Positions 16,570 to 25,861 of a stretch of DNA of 64,000 nt are shown here, in pieces. Made by a program: the position numbers and the translations under genes. Source of the DNA: Granulicella sp. dw_53 (GTDB lineage: Bacteria > Acidobacteriota > Terriglobia > Terriglobales > Acidobacteriaceae); assembly GCF_018449545.1 (NCBI RefSeq), contig NZ_JAAVUR010000004.1, forward strand, positions 186,001 through 250,000, read 5' to 3'. Under the pieces are notes generated by a model that worked only from the letters and a program-made list of their open reading frames with translations, was not told the origin of the DNA and ran no database searches. Numbering within the stretch: position 1 is the first letter of the stretch; each line of letters starts with the position of its first letter.

Positions 16570-19500
16570 TTGCCTATTTCGCGTATTGCACTATTTTCTT
16601 CCCTTGTTCTTACCTCTCCTCTCCTACTCGCGCAGAACGCTCAACTCGCGGGCGTCGTCTCAGACCCCAGCAAAGCGGTCATCCCCCATGCGTCGATCAA
16701 GATCCTCAACGAACAGACGCAAGAAACGATCGTGACGCAGTCCAACGACTCCGGGTTCTACGCAGCTTCGGCTCTCAAGCCTGGTCTCTATCGCATCACC
16801 GTTACCGCCTCTGGCTTTCAAAGCCAGATCGTCGATCATGCGACCATCGCAGTGGCTGGCAAAATCAACCTCGACGTCATGCTCCATGCAGGTGGAACCA
16901 GCGAAGTAGTCACAGTCGATGCAAGCGGCCTTGAGATCAACACGACGGATGCAACCGTAAGTACCGTCATCGACCGTCAGTTCGTCAACAACATTCCGCT
17001 GAATGGTCGTAGCTTCCAATCCCTTCTGACAGCGGTTCCAGGTGTGTCTGTTGTGCCATCTTCGGGCCCGGGGAACAGCGGCGAGTTCACCGTAAACGGC
17101 CAGCGTACCGAAGGAAACTACTTCACCGTCGACGGAGTGGCGGCAAACACCGGCGCCTCGCCCAGCGGTATCGGATTCGGTGGAGGCTTCTCAGGAACCA
17201 CACCCAATCAGACCGTGCTCGGAACGACACAGAGTCTCCTCTCTGTAGACGCATTGCAGGAGTTTCGCGCAACCACATCCTCCTTCTCAGCAGAGTGCGG
17301 GCGCACTCCCGGCGGTCAGTTCTCTATCGTCTCGCGCTCCGGTACGTCTCAGTTGCATGGAACGGCCTATGACTATCTACGCAACGACGCGCTCGACGCA
17401 AATAACACCTTCAATAAGCGCAACGGCCTTCCGCGTATTGCCGAGCGGCAGAACGACTTTGGCGGCACCGTCGGCGGACCTGTCTGGATTCCTCATCTCT
17501 ACAACGGTCGCGAGAAGACCTTCTTCTTCTTCTCCTACGAAGGCCTTCGCCTGCGCACGCCGGTAGCAGCAGCGCTCACCGGCGTACCCAATCTGACCAT
17601 TCGTCAGGACCCTGCAATCTCTGCACAGCTTCGCAAGATCTTCAACTCTTACCCAGTGCCAAACGGTCCCGATCGCGGCAACGGCCTCGCTACATTCACC
17701 GCTGGTTATTCGAGCCCGAGCAAGCTGGACGCCAGCAGCCTCCGTCTCGACCACAGCTTCAGCGAGCGCTTCAAGATCTTCGGTCGCGCAGCCTACACGC
17801 CCTCGTCCATCACGACACGCGATTCCGGCGACCTCGCAACCGTTACCGCATCAAAGGGCAAGACCAGGCTCATTACGCTGGGCGCGACCAACATCTTCTC
17901 GGCGCTCGCGACAAATGATCTGCGCTTCAACCTCACTGCAAACGACGCAGACACAGCACAGTCCTCTGATAACTTTGGCGGCGCAACGCCATTTGCTCTC
18001 ACAGACCTACCCGGCTTCGTAGACCCCACCCGCAGCACCTTCATCTTCAACTTCTTCTACGACATTCGGGCTCGCATGTACATCGCTCCTGCCGCAACGC
18101 GGCAACGGCAGATCAACGTGGTGGATACCTTCTCAACCGCACTTGGCCGTCACTCTCTTCGCTTCGGTGTGGACTACCGCCGTCTCATCACCTCGGAGTC
18201 GCGCCCTCAGCTCTATGAATTTGCCTACGTAACCGCGTTGAGCCAGATCTACTCGAACTCCATGTCCGGCATCGTCGCCCAGAAGTACTCTGCTGCCATG
18301 CGCCCTGTCTATCAGAACTACTCTGCCTTCGCACAAGATGAGTGGAAGGTCACACCCCGCCTCAACCTCTCCATGGGTCTGCGTTGGGATGTAAACCCCG
18401 CACCGCACGACGACGCAGGCAACGATCCCTACGGCGTCACGACTGCCAATCCCGCCACGGCGCAAGTAGCAGCCAAAGGAACGAAGCTCTGGCAAACCCG
18501 CTACGGCAATGTAGCGCCTCGCCTTGGCCTCGCTTATCAGGTGCACCAGGGACCAGGACACGAAACCGTCCTTCGTCTCGGCGGCGGCCTCTTCTTCGAC
18601 GTAGGAACGACCAATGCTTCGAACGGTTACAGTGGGCTGGGCGCCTCTGCAACCATTACTCCCTCGGGCATCGCATTCCCCCTCACGCAGGCACAGATCG
18701 ATGCGATTCCCGCTCCGAACACCTCTGCTCCCTACGGCGCAAGCGTCTACGCACCAAATCCCCGCCTCAATTCTCCCTACAGCTTGCAGTGGAATGCAGC
18801 AGTAGAACAGGCGCTGGGTCAGAACCAGACACTCACACTCAGCTACGTCGCCTCCCTCGGAAGACAACTCTGCCTCGCAAAGCAATACCTTCCCTTCTAC
18901 CTCGGTAATACGAACTTCACGCCAAACGCCTATCTTCTCCTCACCAACAACGGAGCAGCGTCGAACTACAACGCCTTTCAAGTTCAATTCAATCGCCGTC
19001 TCTCCCACGGCTTGCAGGCTCTGGCTTCGTACACATGGTCGCACTCCATCGACGATGCAACCAACAACGCCTCGGTCTTCACCCAACTCCGCTCAGCCTC
19101 CGACTATGACATCCGCAACAACTTCCAACTGGCGATGACCTACGACGTCCCTGGAAGCTACGGCAATCCCTTCGCCGCGGCCGCGCTCAAACACTGGTCC
19201 TTCGTCACACGCGTTACGGCGCGTTCTGCCCTGCCAATTGATCTCATTGGCTTTCAGCAAATCGGGGCAGGCAGCGCACTGCAAGTTACGTATCATCCCA
19301 ACGTCGTCCCAGGCGCACCGATCTATCTGCACGACCCAACCGTCCCAAGTGGCCGTCGTATCAACCCCGGGGCCTTCACGACCGCAACCTCCGGCGGCGT
19401 CCCCGTCGAAGGAAACTCGGGAAGAAACTCTGTTCGCGGCTATGACGCGGTAGAGGCAAATGTCGCCGTACAACGTGACTTCCCCATCCACGAGCGCTTC

Positions 19501-19695
19501 GGCCTTCTCTTCCGCATGGAGGCCTTCAACGTTCTCAATCATCCGATCTACGGAGCGGTGTACAACAACCTATCCCAAACGGGCCTCTTCGGAACAACGT
19601 CGGGCACACTCAACAGCCAGCTTGGCGGTTTGAATTCGCTCTATCAAACGGGAGGTCCTCGCTCCATGCAGGCCGCCCTCAAACTGCACTTCTAA
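16570..19695 (+). CDS. TonB-dependent receptor with carboxypeptidase-regulatory N-terminus (Oar-like)
   Basis: A 1041-residue outer membrane receptor. Signal peptide PISRIALFSSLVLTSPLLLAQ, then a carboxypeptidase-regulatory domain (LAGVVSDPSKAVIPHASIKIL), a plug (NNIPLNGRSFQSLLTAVPGV, FTVNGQRTEGNYFTVDGVAA, SVDALQEFRATTSSFSAECG) and a large barrel ending AALKLHF. The start is a TTG at 16570, seven bases after AAGGTGG, and the signal peptide begins directly there. A PepSY protein follows after 12 bases and a small membrane protein overlaps that gene, so the three form an operon. The leader upstream can fold so that the ribosome binding site is paired. The ligand is unknown. Confidence 0.88.
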   Translation: MPISRIALFSSLVLTSPLLLAQNAQLAGVVSDPSKAVIPHASIKILNEQTQETIVTQSNDSGFYAASALKPGLYRITVTASGFQSQIVDHATIAVAGKINLDVMLHAGGTSEVVTVDASGLEINTTDATVSTVIDRQFVNNIPLNGRSFQSLLTAVPGVSVVPSSGPGNSGEFTVNGQRTEGNYFTVDGVAANTGASPSGIGFGGGFSGTTPNQTVLGTTQSLLSVDALQEFRATTSSFSAECGRTPGGQFSIVSRSGTSQLHGTAYDYLRNDALDANNTFNKRNGLPRIAERQNDFGGTVGGPVWIPHLYNGREKTFFFFSYEGLRLRTPVAAALTGVPNLTIRQDPAISAQLRKIFNSYPVPNGPDRGNGLATFTAGYSSPSKLDASSLRLDHSFSERFKIFGRAAYTPSSITTRDSGDLATVTASKGKTRLITLGATNIFSALATNDLRFNLTANDADTAQSSDNFGGATPFALTDLPGFVDPTRSTFIFNFFYDIRARMYIAPAATRQRQINVVDTFSTALGRHSLRFGVDYRRLITSESRPQLYEFAYVTALSQIYSNSMSGIVAQKYSAAMRPVYQNYSAFAQDEWKVTPRLNLSMGLRWDVNPAPHDDAGNDPYGVTTANPATAQVAAKGTKLWQTRYGNVAPRLGLAYQVHQGPGHETVLRLGGGLFFDVGTTNASNGYSGLGASATITPSGIAFPLTQAQIDAIPAPNTSAPYGASVYAPNPRLNSPYSLQWNAAVEQALGQNQTLTLSYVASLGRQLCLAKQYLPFYLGNTNFTPNAYLLLTNNGAASNYNAFQVQFNRRLSHGLQALASYTWSHSIDDATNNASVFTQLRSASDYDIRNNFQLAMTYDVPGSYGNPFAAAALKHWSFVTRVTARSALPIDLIGFQQIGAGSALQVTYHPNVVPGAPIYLHDPTVPSGRRINPGAFTTATSGGVPVEGNSGRNSVRGYDAVEANVAVQRDFPIHERFGLLFRMEAFNVLNHPIYGAVYNNLSQTGLFGTTSGTLNSQLGGLNSLYQTGGPRSMQAALKLHF

Positions 19696-19707
19696 GGAGA
19701 CGCTCGC

Positions 19708-20877
19708 ATGATCTCAGCACGAAGAGTTCGTACATGGTACCGGCTCCATAAGTGGACGAGTTTACTCTGTACGCTCTTCCTGCTGGTCTCTTGCTTGACG
19801 GGATTGCCCCTGATCTTTCACGACGAAATCGATCATTGGGTCAGCCCCACCCACTTCTCCGGCCCGCCGGTTGAAGTTCCTCCCATCTCCTTCGAGCGCG
19901 CCGTCACCGTAGCAAAGCAACAAAACCCAACCTTGCGCACCCTCTTCGTAACGATGGAAGAGGACGAGCCGCAAATTAACGTAGGCATGTCGGCAGGATT
20001 AACTCCGCAGGATAAATCGCGCAAGCTGCTCGCCTTCGATGCCTACACAGCCGCGAACGTCACATCGAGCCAACCCGGCGAGAGCCTGATGGACAAGCTC
20101 CTTCTCTTGCACCGTGCTCTCTTCGCAGGAGTCCCGGGCGAGCTCTTTATGGGAGCAATGGCGCTTCTCTTCGTGATCGCACTTATCTCAGGTGCACTCG
20201 TCTACGGCCCATTTATGCGTCGGCTCGACTTCGGCACATTACGACGCAAGCAATCGCGCCGCCTTCACTGGTTTGACCTTCACAATCTTCTGGGCATCGT
20301 CACGCTCTGCTGGGCCCTCATCGTAGGAGCAACTGGAGTCATGAACGCTCTCTCCACGCCACTCTTCGCCATGTGGAGAGCGACCGCAGTTCCTCAACTC
20401 CTCGCATCCTATGCAAACAAGCCCCCAGCGCAAAAGATAATCACACCCGACCAGGCCGCAGACGCCGCCCGCCGCGCACTGCCACAGATGAAAGTAACCG
20501 GCATCATCTTCCCCAATCCAATCATGAGCACAGCCCACCACTTCCTCGTCTACACCAAGGGCCGCACGCCTGTAACCTCACGTCTCTTCACTCCAGTCCT
20601 GGTCGACGCGGAGACCGGCCAGGTCGCAATGGCGAAGCCCTTTCCCTGGTACATCCGCACATTGGAAGTCTCTCGCCCACTACACTTCGGCGACTACGGC
20701 GGGCTCCCTCTGAAGGTCATCTGGTCACTCTTCGATGTTGCAACGATCATCGTCCTGCTCAGTGGCATCTATCTCTGGCTCTCGCGAAGACGCACGCCCG
20801 TAGAAGACGAGCTGGATAAATTGGTTCATAGAGAAGAATCGTCCACCGGGCCAGCCAGCCTGAGAGCACACGCATGA
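19708..20877 (+). CDS. PepSY-associated membrane protein
   Basis: A 389-residue PepSY_TM protein: an N-terminal helix (WTSLLCTLFLLVSCLTGLPL), periplasmic PepSY segments, a middle pair of helices (LFMGAMALLFVIALISGALV; LLGIVTLCWALIVGATGVM) and a C-terminal helix (VIWSLFDVATIIVLLSGIYL). Histidines in YRLHKWTSL, LLLHRALFAG, HWFDLHNLLG and RPLHFGDYGG are typical of family members that may bind haem and reduce metal chelates. It lies 12 bases behind the TonB receptor at 16570, so it probably handles the same ligand in the periplasm or inner membrane. A small gene overlaps its stop codon by four bases. Confidence 0.85.
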   Translation: MISARRVRTWYRLHKWTSLLCTLFLLVSCLTGLPLIFHDEIDHWVSPTHFSGPPVEVPPISFERAVTVAKQQNPTLRTLFVTMEEDEPQINVGMSAGLTPQDKSRKLLAFDAYTAANVTSSQPGESLMDKLLLLHRALFAGVPGELFMGAMALLFVIALISGALVYGPFMRRLDFGTLRRKQSRRLHWFDLHNLLGIVTLCWALIVGATGVMNALSTPLFAMWRATAVPQLLASYANKPPAQKIITPDQAADAARRALPQMKVTGIIFPNPIMSTAHHFLVYTKGRTPVTSRLFTPVLVDAETGQVAMAKPFPWYIRTLEVSRPLHFGDYGGLPLKVIWSLFDVATIIVLLSGIYLWLSRRRTPVEDELDKLVHREESSTGPASLRAHA

Positions 20878-21062
20878 CCCAACGTCGTTTCCCTTTCCTC
20901 AAGGTCTACTGCGCCGCTATCATCCTCGCCGCTATAACCCTTTACGGCCTGCTCTCCGCTCTACTCGGCAACGGCCTCTGGGATGCAGCCTCATGGTGCG
21001 CACTCGCTATTCCGCTCTGCGTCATCATCGCCTACGTCGTGAAAAGTTATCAGAAGACTTAG
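20874..21062 (+). CDS. Small two-helix membrane protein
   Basis: A 62-residue protein with two likely membrane helices (VYCAAIILAAITLYGLLSALL and WCALAIPLCVIIAYVV) and a basic start (TQRRFPFLK) and end (KSYQKT). Its ATG overlaps the stop of the PepSY gene (ATGA), which indicates translational coupling. Small proteins of this kind often end TonB-PepSY operons in acidobacteria and proteobacteria, but no family name can be given. It may be an accessory subunit of the PepSY protein. Confidence 0.75.
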   Translation: MTQRRFPFLKVYCAAIILAAITLYGLLSALLGNGLWDAASWCALAIPLCVIIAYVVKSYQKT

Positions 21063-21102
21063 GAAAAGATAGCTCTCTTGGCTTCTTGCAAATCATCACT
21101 AT

Positions 21103-21122
21103 TGCAAAATGATTCTCATTAG
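21103..21122. promoter_or_regulatory. Fur-like box
   Basis: TGCAAAATGATTCTCATTAG contains the inverted repeat AATGA-TTC-TCATT, which agrees with the centre of the Fur consensus (AATGATAATCATT) at all but two positions. It is about 240 bases upstream of the cobalamin riboswitch and TonB receptor, with no convincing gene between. It may add iron control to that unit. Confidence 0.5.
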
Positions 21123-21360
21123 AAGATGCTATTCCCATGATCACTTCTCCAATCGCTAGTCTTTCTCCTGCCGCAGTTCTCTCTGGCTTTCTCGGTGCCG
21201 TCTACACGATGGCGCTGAATCATGCACTCCAAAATCGCCAGAATTCCTCCTTTAGGGGAGTATCCGCCGAAACACTGTCGCCACTAGACCTCGGCGTATT
21301 TGAATCCACACCACAATGTGTTGCTTTTTGTTCGCGTCGTGCTATTCTCAGCAAAACATC

Positions 21361-21521
21361 TTGGGTGCCCGCAAGGGCATAAAAGGGAAGCCGGTGTAAG
21401 TCCGGCATGGTCCCGCCACTGTAATCAGGGAGAAGACTTTCAATCGTCCACTCGGGCAACCGGGGAAGGAAGAGAGTCTGAGCAACGTATCGCTCACCTG
21501 TAAGTCAGGAGACCTACCCAG
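21361..21521 (+). promoter_or_regulatory. Cobalamin riboswitch
   Basis: The conserved B12-box is plain: AAGGGCATAAAAGGGAAGCC, then GGTGTAAGTCCGGC, then TGGTCCCGCCACTGTAAT. The 3' part has the usual AAGTCAGGAGACCTACCC ending, and TTGGGT at the 5' end pairs with ACCCAG at the 3' end to close P1. It lies 97 bases upstream of the TonB receptor start at 21618, so adenosylcobalamin or a related corrinoid should lower expression of the receptor and the PepSY protein behind it. Confidence 0.95.
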
Positions 21522-21617
21522 GATTATCTATTCGATTCTTTTTCCGCGTGGACACGGGAAGCGATCGCTCATCCTGTTGTGAGCTTTTGTGCCTCTTTCT
21601 ACGCTGCGAGGTGCATT

Positions 21618-24032
21618 ATGCTACGCCAGAAACTCACAGCGATTTCATTCAGCTCGAAGCAATCACCATCGTTGTTCGAGCTCCTCCTCATAATCGGGTT
21701 GCGCCGCACAGGTCTAATCGCATCGCTCTGCGTCGTCCTCTCTTTTCCCTGCTACCTAAGTGCCCAAGCTCAACAGCCTTCAACCCGCGCGTTCGGTACA
21801 GTGCGCGACAGCCAGGGTATGGGCATCAGTGCATCCGTTCGCCTGAAAGGTCAGCACGGCCCCGAGCGGCAAGTCACCACAAGCGATGACGGCCACTTTG
21901 CGATCGAATCGCTGGACATCGGCAAGTACGATCTTTTCATCGACGCGAAGGGCTTCGCATCGGTAAAGCGTTCCATCGACATAGCCCTTGCATCCGAGCA
22001 GCTAGATATCCGCATGTCTCCTCAAGGAATGTCGACTGAAATATCCGTGTTCACCAGCGAGAGCAAAGCGACAGCATCCCGTATGGATGTGCCAGACAAC
22101 GAAATCCCCGCACAGGTCAGCACCATCTCCTCACAAACACTGCGCGAACAGGGCATAAACGACTTGGTCGGCGCACTGCGAAACGCCTCGGGAGTTACGG
22201 CTCAGAAGATCTACGGCGTCTACGAGTACTACACCATCCGCGGCTTCAGCTCCTTTGATTCGCAGTTGAACGTCGTCCTGTCAGACGGCATGAGGCTGGA
22301 AGGAAACCGTCTGAACACACAACTCAACAGCGTAGATCGTGTAGAGGTCTTGAAAGGACCATCTTCGATCCTTTATGGCTCCGGAGCCCTGGGTGGCAGC
22401 ATCAACATCATTCATAAGAAGCCACAGGCGACCCCCACGATGGATCTTATGTATCGCGGCGGCAGCTTCGGAACTCATCAAGTCGCAGGCGGCGCCGCTG
22501 GGCAATTCTTCAATCAAGACAAGCTCCTCTACCGCGTCGACTCCAGCTTCGAAAATAGCGATGGATGGCGTGGTGCAGGAGCCCGAAGAATCAATGCATC
22601 GCCAAATCTAACCTTGTTACTGGGCAACTGTGGACAGGTCGCCGTCTCGGAGCAATACAATCACGACCACTTCAAAACCGATGCCGGGATCCCGGCAGCT
22701 ATTCTCTCGATCCCCGGATACAACCTCAGCACGAGATTCGACACTCCACAAGACTTTGAACTAGGCACAGATGGACTAACCGAGGTACGCCTCAACGTAA
22801 ACCTGTCAGAGCGCTGGGAGGCTCGTAATAATTTCGCCTATCGCAACTTCGACGATCAGTACTACACCGCCGAGACGCTCACCTATCTACCGGCGACAAA
22901 CGAAGTAGCGCGCACCTTCCTTTACTTCAAGCACCACCGCCGTCCCAAGCAGAACCTCGCGGACGTATTAGGTCACTTCCGTCTCGCAGGGACAGAACAT
23001 GCTCTGGTTACGGGCTACGAGTACGAAGACTACTACAACTACACCGATCGAAGCGCAGCCAGCAGCGTGGCCGCCCCTAACATCAACATCTTCTCACTCC
23101 AGGAGAACTACACTCCAGTCAGCGCCTTCCCTATAAGTCGCCGCGACTACTTCGCAATCAAGACAAACGCCCTCTTCTGGCAAGATCAAATCGCCTTGGG
23201 CAATCGTTGGAGAATCAACGCAGGTGGCAGACTCGACGGCTATCGGAGAAGCTCCCACAACGACCCCTGGAACAACGGACGCGCCACCAGCAGGACGCCC
23301 GACTCAAAGATCGCCCAGAACGCCTACACCTATCGTGCAGGGATACTCTATTCGTTGACCAAAGCTCAAGATGGCTACTTTACTGCAGCGAGCGCCTTCA
23401 ATCCGGTGACCTCGATATCCGCCGACGGCAAACAACTGATTCCAGAGACGGGCCAAAGCTATGAGGTCGGCTACCGCTGGCACAGCACCGACGGTCGGAT
23501 CAATCTCAGCACCGCCCTGTACAAGATCACGCGTCAAAACGTAGCCATAGGCCTGACCGGAGGACTCTTCGATCAGGCCGGACAGGTATCCTCGCGTGGG
23601 GTTGATTTCGACGCAACAGTCAACCCGGGCCATGCCGTCCGAATAAATGCCAACTATGGTTACTCTCTTCCGCGTTTCGATAACTATCTGACGTCGAACG
23701 GAGCGGTCAACCTCACCGGCAAGCGGCCCGACTTCACACAACGCCATGCGGTAAATCTCTGGATAACTAAGACCTGGCGGTACTCAGTCAGTAGCAGCCT
23801 GGGCATGCGATATCTGAGTGCCAGCTTCATCGACAATGCGAACACCTTTAGACTCGGTGGTTTCACCACGTTTCAAGGAGCACTCTCCTATCGGCACAAA
23901 GCCTACGACGTAAGTCTTAACGCAGAAAATCTCCTCAATCGGCATCGTTACTTTCCGGCCGGTCTTTACCAGAATCAGGTCTATCCCGGCGCTCCAATCA
24001 GCGTCTACGCAACTGTCCGGTTTAGGAGATAG
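21618..24032 (+). CDS. TonB-dependent receptor under cobalamin riboswitch control
   Basis: An 804-residue outer membrane receptor from the ATG at 21618, which has GAGG six bases upstream; a GTG at 21579 is less likely. After a signal peptide with a long N-region (TGLIASLCVVLSFPCYLSAQA) comes a short carboxypeptidase-regulatory domain (AFGTVRDSQGMGISASVRLK), then a siderophore-receptor-type plug (DNEIPAQVSTISSQTLREQG, YYTIRGFSSFDSQLNVVLSD, LKGPSSILYGSGALGGSIN) and a barrel ending in YATVRFRR. The riboswitch points to a corrinoid, cobalt or related ligand, although the plug resembles iron-chelate receptors. The PepSY gene starts two bases after the stop codon. Confidence 0.9.
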   Translation: MLRQKLTAISFSSKQSPSLFELLLIIGLRRTGLIASLCVVLSFPCYLSAQAQQPSTRAFGTVRDSQGMGISASVRLKGQHGPERQVTTSDDGHFAIESLDIGKYDLFIDAKGFASVKRSIDIALASEQLDIRMSPQGMSTEISVFTSESKATASRMDVPDNEIPAQVSTISSQTLREQGINDLVGALRNASGVTAQKIYGVYEYYTIRGFSSFDSQLNVVLSDGMRLEGNRLNTQLNSVDRVEVLKGPSSILYGSGALGGSINIIHKKPQATPTMDLMYRGGSFGTHQVAGGAAGQFFNQDKLLYRVDSSFENSDGWRGAGARRINASPNLTLLLGNCGQVAVSEQYNHDHFKTDAGIPAAILSIPGYNLSTRFDTPQDFELGTDGLTEVRLNVNLSERWEARNNFAYRNFDDQYYTAETLTYLPATNEVARTFLYFKHHRRPKQNLADVLGHFRLAGTEHALVTGYEYEDYYNYTDRSAASSVAAPNINIFSLQENYTPVSAFPISRRDYFAIKTNALFWQDQIALGNRWRINAGGRLDGYRRSSHNDPWNNGRATSRTPDSKIAQNAYTYRAGILYSLTKAQDGYFTAASAFNPVTSISADGKQLIPETGQSYEVGYRWHSTDGRINLSTALYKITRQNVAIGLTGGLFDQAGQVSSRGVDFDATVNPGHAVRINANYGYSLPRFDNYLTSNGAVNLTGKRPDFTQRHAVNLWITKTWRYSVSSSLGMRYLSASFIDNANTFRLGGFTTFQGALSYRHKAYDVSLNAENLLNRHRYFPAGLYQNQVYPGAPISVYATVRFRR

Positions 24033-24034
24033 AC

Positions 24035-25576
24035 ATGCGACCAGTTCTACTCGTAAAGAAGTGGGTACTGCTCACACATCGTTGGACCGGTATCATCTTC
24101 AGTCTCCTCTTCCTTGCATGGTTTATATCGGGCATCGTCCTGATGTACATAGAATTCCCCGTGCTGAAACCTGGAGAGCGGCTCAAGCACATGCCGGTGC
24201 TCGACGGCTCCGCCATCCATGTCTCGCCTGCATCCGCAGCAGATTTAGCGAAGATACATAACCCCGAGGAGATCCGCCTATCTTCCCTGCTGGGCAGACC
24301 TGCCTATCACTTCCGCAGCGGTCAGAAAATGACAGTCATCTTTGCCGATCGCGCGGAAGTCTTCCATGGACTCAATGAAACTGAGGCAAAACAAATAGCT
24401 GCCAACTGGCTGAATCAAAGCATCGCCTTAATCCATCTGGAGGAAAAGCAGGTACGTGAAGATCAGTGGACGGTGCCGCAAAAATATCGTCCGCTGCGCC
24501 CCCTTTGGAAATTCGAGGGAGCCGATGGACAAGTAGTCTACGTCTCCGACGTGACCGGAGAGGTAGTGCAACATACGGACCGTGTATCGCGTTGGGGATC
24601 CTACTTTGGAGCGATTCCCCATTGGGTCTACTTCACGAAACTCCGAAAAGACGCCGCGGAATGGAGGCTGGTTGTCATCTGGCTCTCAGGCGCCGGCACA
24701 CTCATGACGCTGCTCGGCTTGGCTGGGGGAATCTGGCTCTACTCCCCCTCGAAACGCTATCGCTTCCAGACCGGCCCATCGAGTGTTCCATTCGCAGGCC
24801 AGAAGAGATGGCATTTAATCCTTGGCTTCCTCTTCGGCGTTACCACATTCACCTGGGTTCTCTCTGGCATGTTCTCGATGACTCCCATTCGTTGGACCCC
24901 AGAGACAGTCGAAACACAAGTAAACCGCTCACTCAACGCACATGCCGATGAGGCAAGCCTGCAGGAGTTTAGCCAACACCCTCCACAGTGGGCCCTCGCG
25001 TCCCTCGGCTCAACACTACCGACACGCGAACTGGAGTTAACCAAGATCGCAGGAAAATATAGCTACTATGCTGAAGGATCTTCCAATCAAACAGCACTCC
25101 TTGACCTGGATAGTTCACAGGCGCGAAGCGTCGACCCCGAGTCGATCATCGCTGTCGTCAACCGGGCCATTGCACCTCTCGCAGTGATAGAAAGTCATAT
25201 TGTAATAAGCTACGATACGTATTACGTGGATCGTCACAACCTGAAACCTTTACCTGCACTCTATATTCGTCTCAACGACCCAAACCAATGCTTCTTTTAC
25301 ATCGATCTGCGTAATGGAAGAGTAGCCCAGAGCTATGGCCGGGCGGCTCTCTGGAATCGCTGGCTTTACCACGGACTCCATTCATTCGATCTACCCTGGC
25401 TGTACCGCACACGTCCCGTGTGGGACATCCTCGTAATATCTCTCATGCTCGGAGGAATTGCTCTCTCCGTAACCGGCTGCATCATAGCCGTCCGTCGTTT
25501 AAACCGGAGAGTAATCAAGCCTCTTCAAAACGGCAGCTTGAGAAAAACGTTCATCCGATCGCGACCAACAGAGTAA
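24035..25576 (+). CDS. PepSY domain membrane protein, partner of the riboswitch-controlled receptor
   Basis: A 513-residue PepSY_TM protein, longer than the other two here. Helices are seen at the N-terminus (TGIIFSLLFLAWFISGIVLM), in the middle (LVVIWLSGAGTLMTLLGLAG; LILGFLFGVTTFTWVLSGMF) and near the end (ILVISLMLGGIALSVTGCI). PepSY segments lie between them (VVYVSDVTGEVVQHTDRVSR). Histidines include LLTHRWTG, AIPHWVYF and YHGLHSFDLPW. It starts two bases after the receptor stop, so both are under the cobalamin riboswitch. A role in reduction or release of the imported metal complex is inferred from the family. Confidence 0.85.
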   Translation: MRPVLLVKKWVLLTHRWTGIIFSLLFLAWFISGIVLMYIEFPVLKPGERLKHMPVLDGSAIHVSPASAADLAKIHNPEEIRLSSLLGRPAYHFRSGQKMTVIFADRAEVFHGLNETEAKQIAANWLNQSIALIHLEEKQVREDQWTVPQKYRPLRPLWKFEGADGQVVYVSDVTGEVVQHTDRVSRWGSYFGAIPHWVYFTKLRKDAAEWRLVVIWLSGAGTLMTLLGLAGGIWLYSPSKRYRFQTGPSSVPFAGQKRWHLILGFLFGVTTFTWVLSGMFSMTPIRWTPETVETQVNRSLNAHADEASLQEFSQHPPQWALASLGSTLPTRELELTKIAGKYSYYAEGSSNQTALLDLDSSQARSVDPESIIAVVNRAIAPLAVIESHIVISYDTYYVDRHNLKPLPALYIRLNDPNQCFFYIDLRNGRVAQSYGRAALWNRWLYHGLHSFDLPWLYRTRPVWDILVISLMLGGIALSVTGCIIAVRRLNRRVIKPLQNGSLRKTFIRSRPTE

Positions 25577-25861
25577 TGAAGTAGAAGCAAGCGACACCAC
25601 GAGCGTACGCAAAAGCAACTTGGCTCGCCATTCGATTCCTATCCGCATTGCGGAATAAAGTGAAATCTTAAGTGTCATCTCAAGGGTCCGGAAATTGCGA
25701 CCTGCGATTGACTACAGTTAGCCTTGCAAAAAACACCGCCACCACTCTTGATTAGAGTGCGCTTAAGTCATACTGTAGCGGTTGAGGTTGGGTCGCAAAC
25801 CGTCGTGTCAACCGTCCACCAGCATCACCCATCTGGAATCGAAGACTAGAAAGGATTCACC

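Noticed and set aside
18133..19086. A leftward 317-codon frame inside the TonB receptor at 16570
   Set aside because: It is antisense to a well-matched receptor barrel and has no family signs.
21137..21382. An 81-codon frame between the Fur-like box and the riboswitch
   Set aside because: It runs into the riboswitch aptamer, has no ribosome binding site and only a weak hydrophobic stretch. The region is better seen as a long leader.
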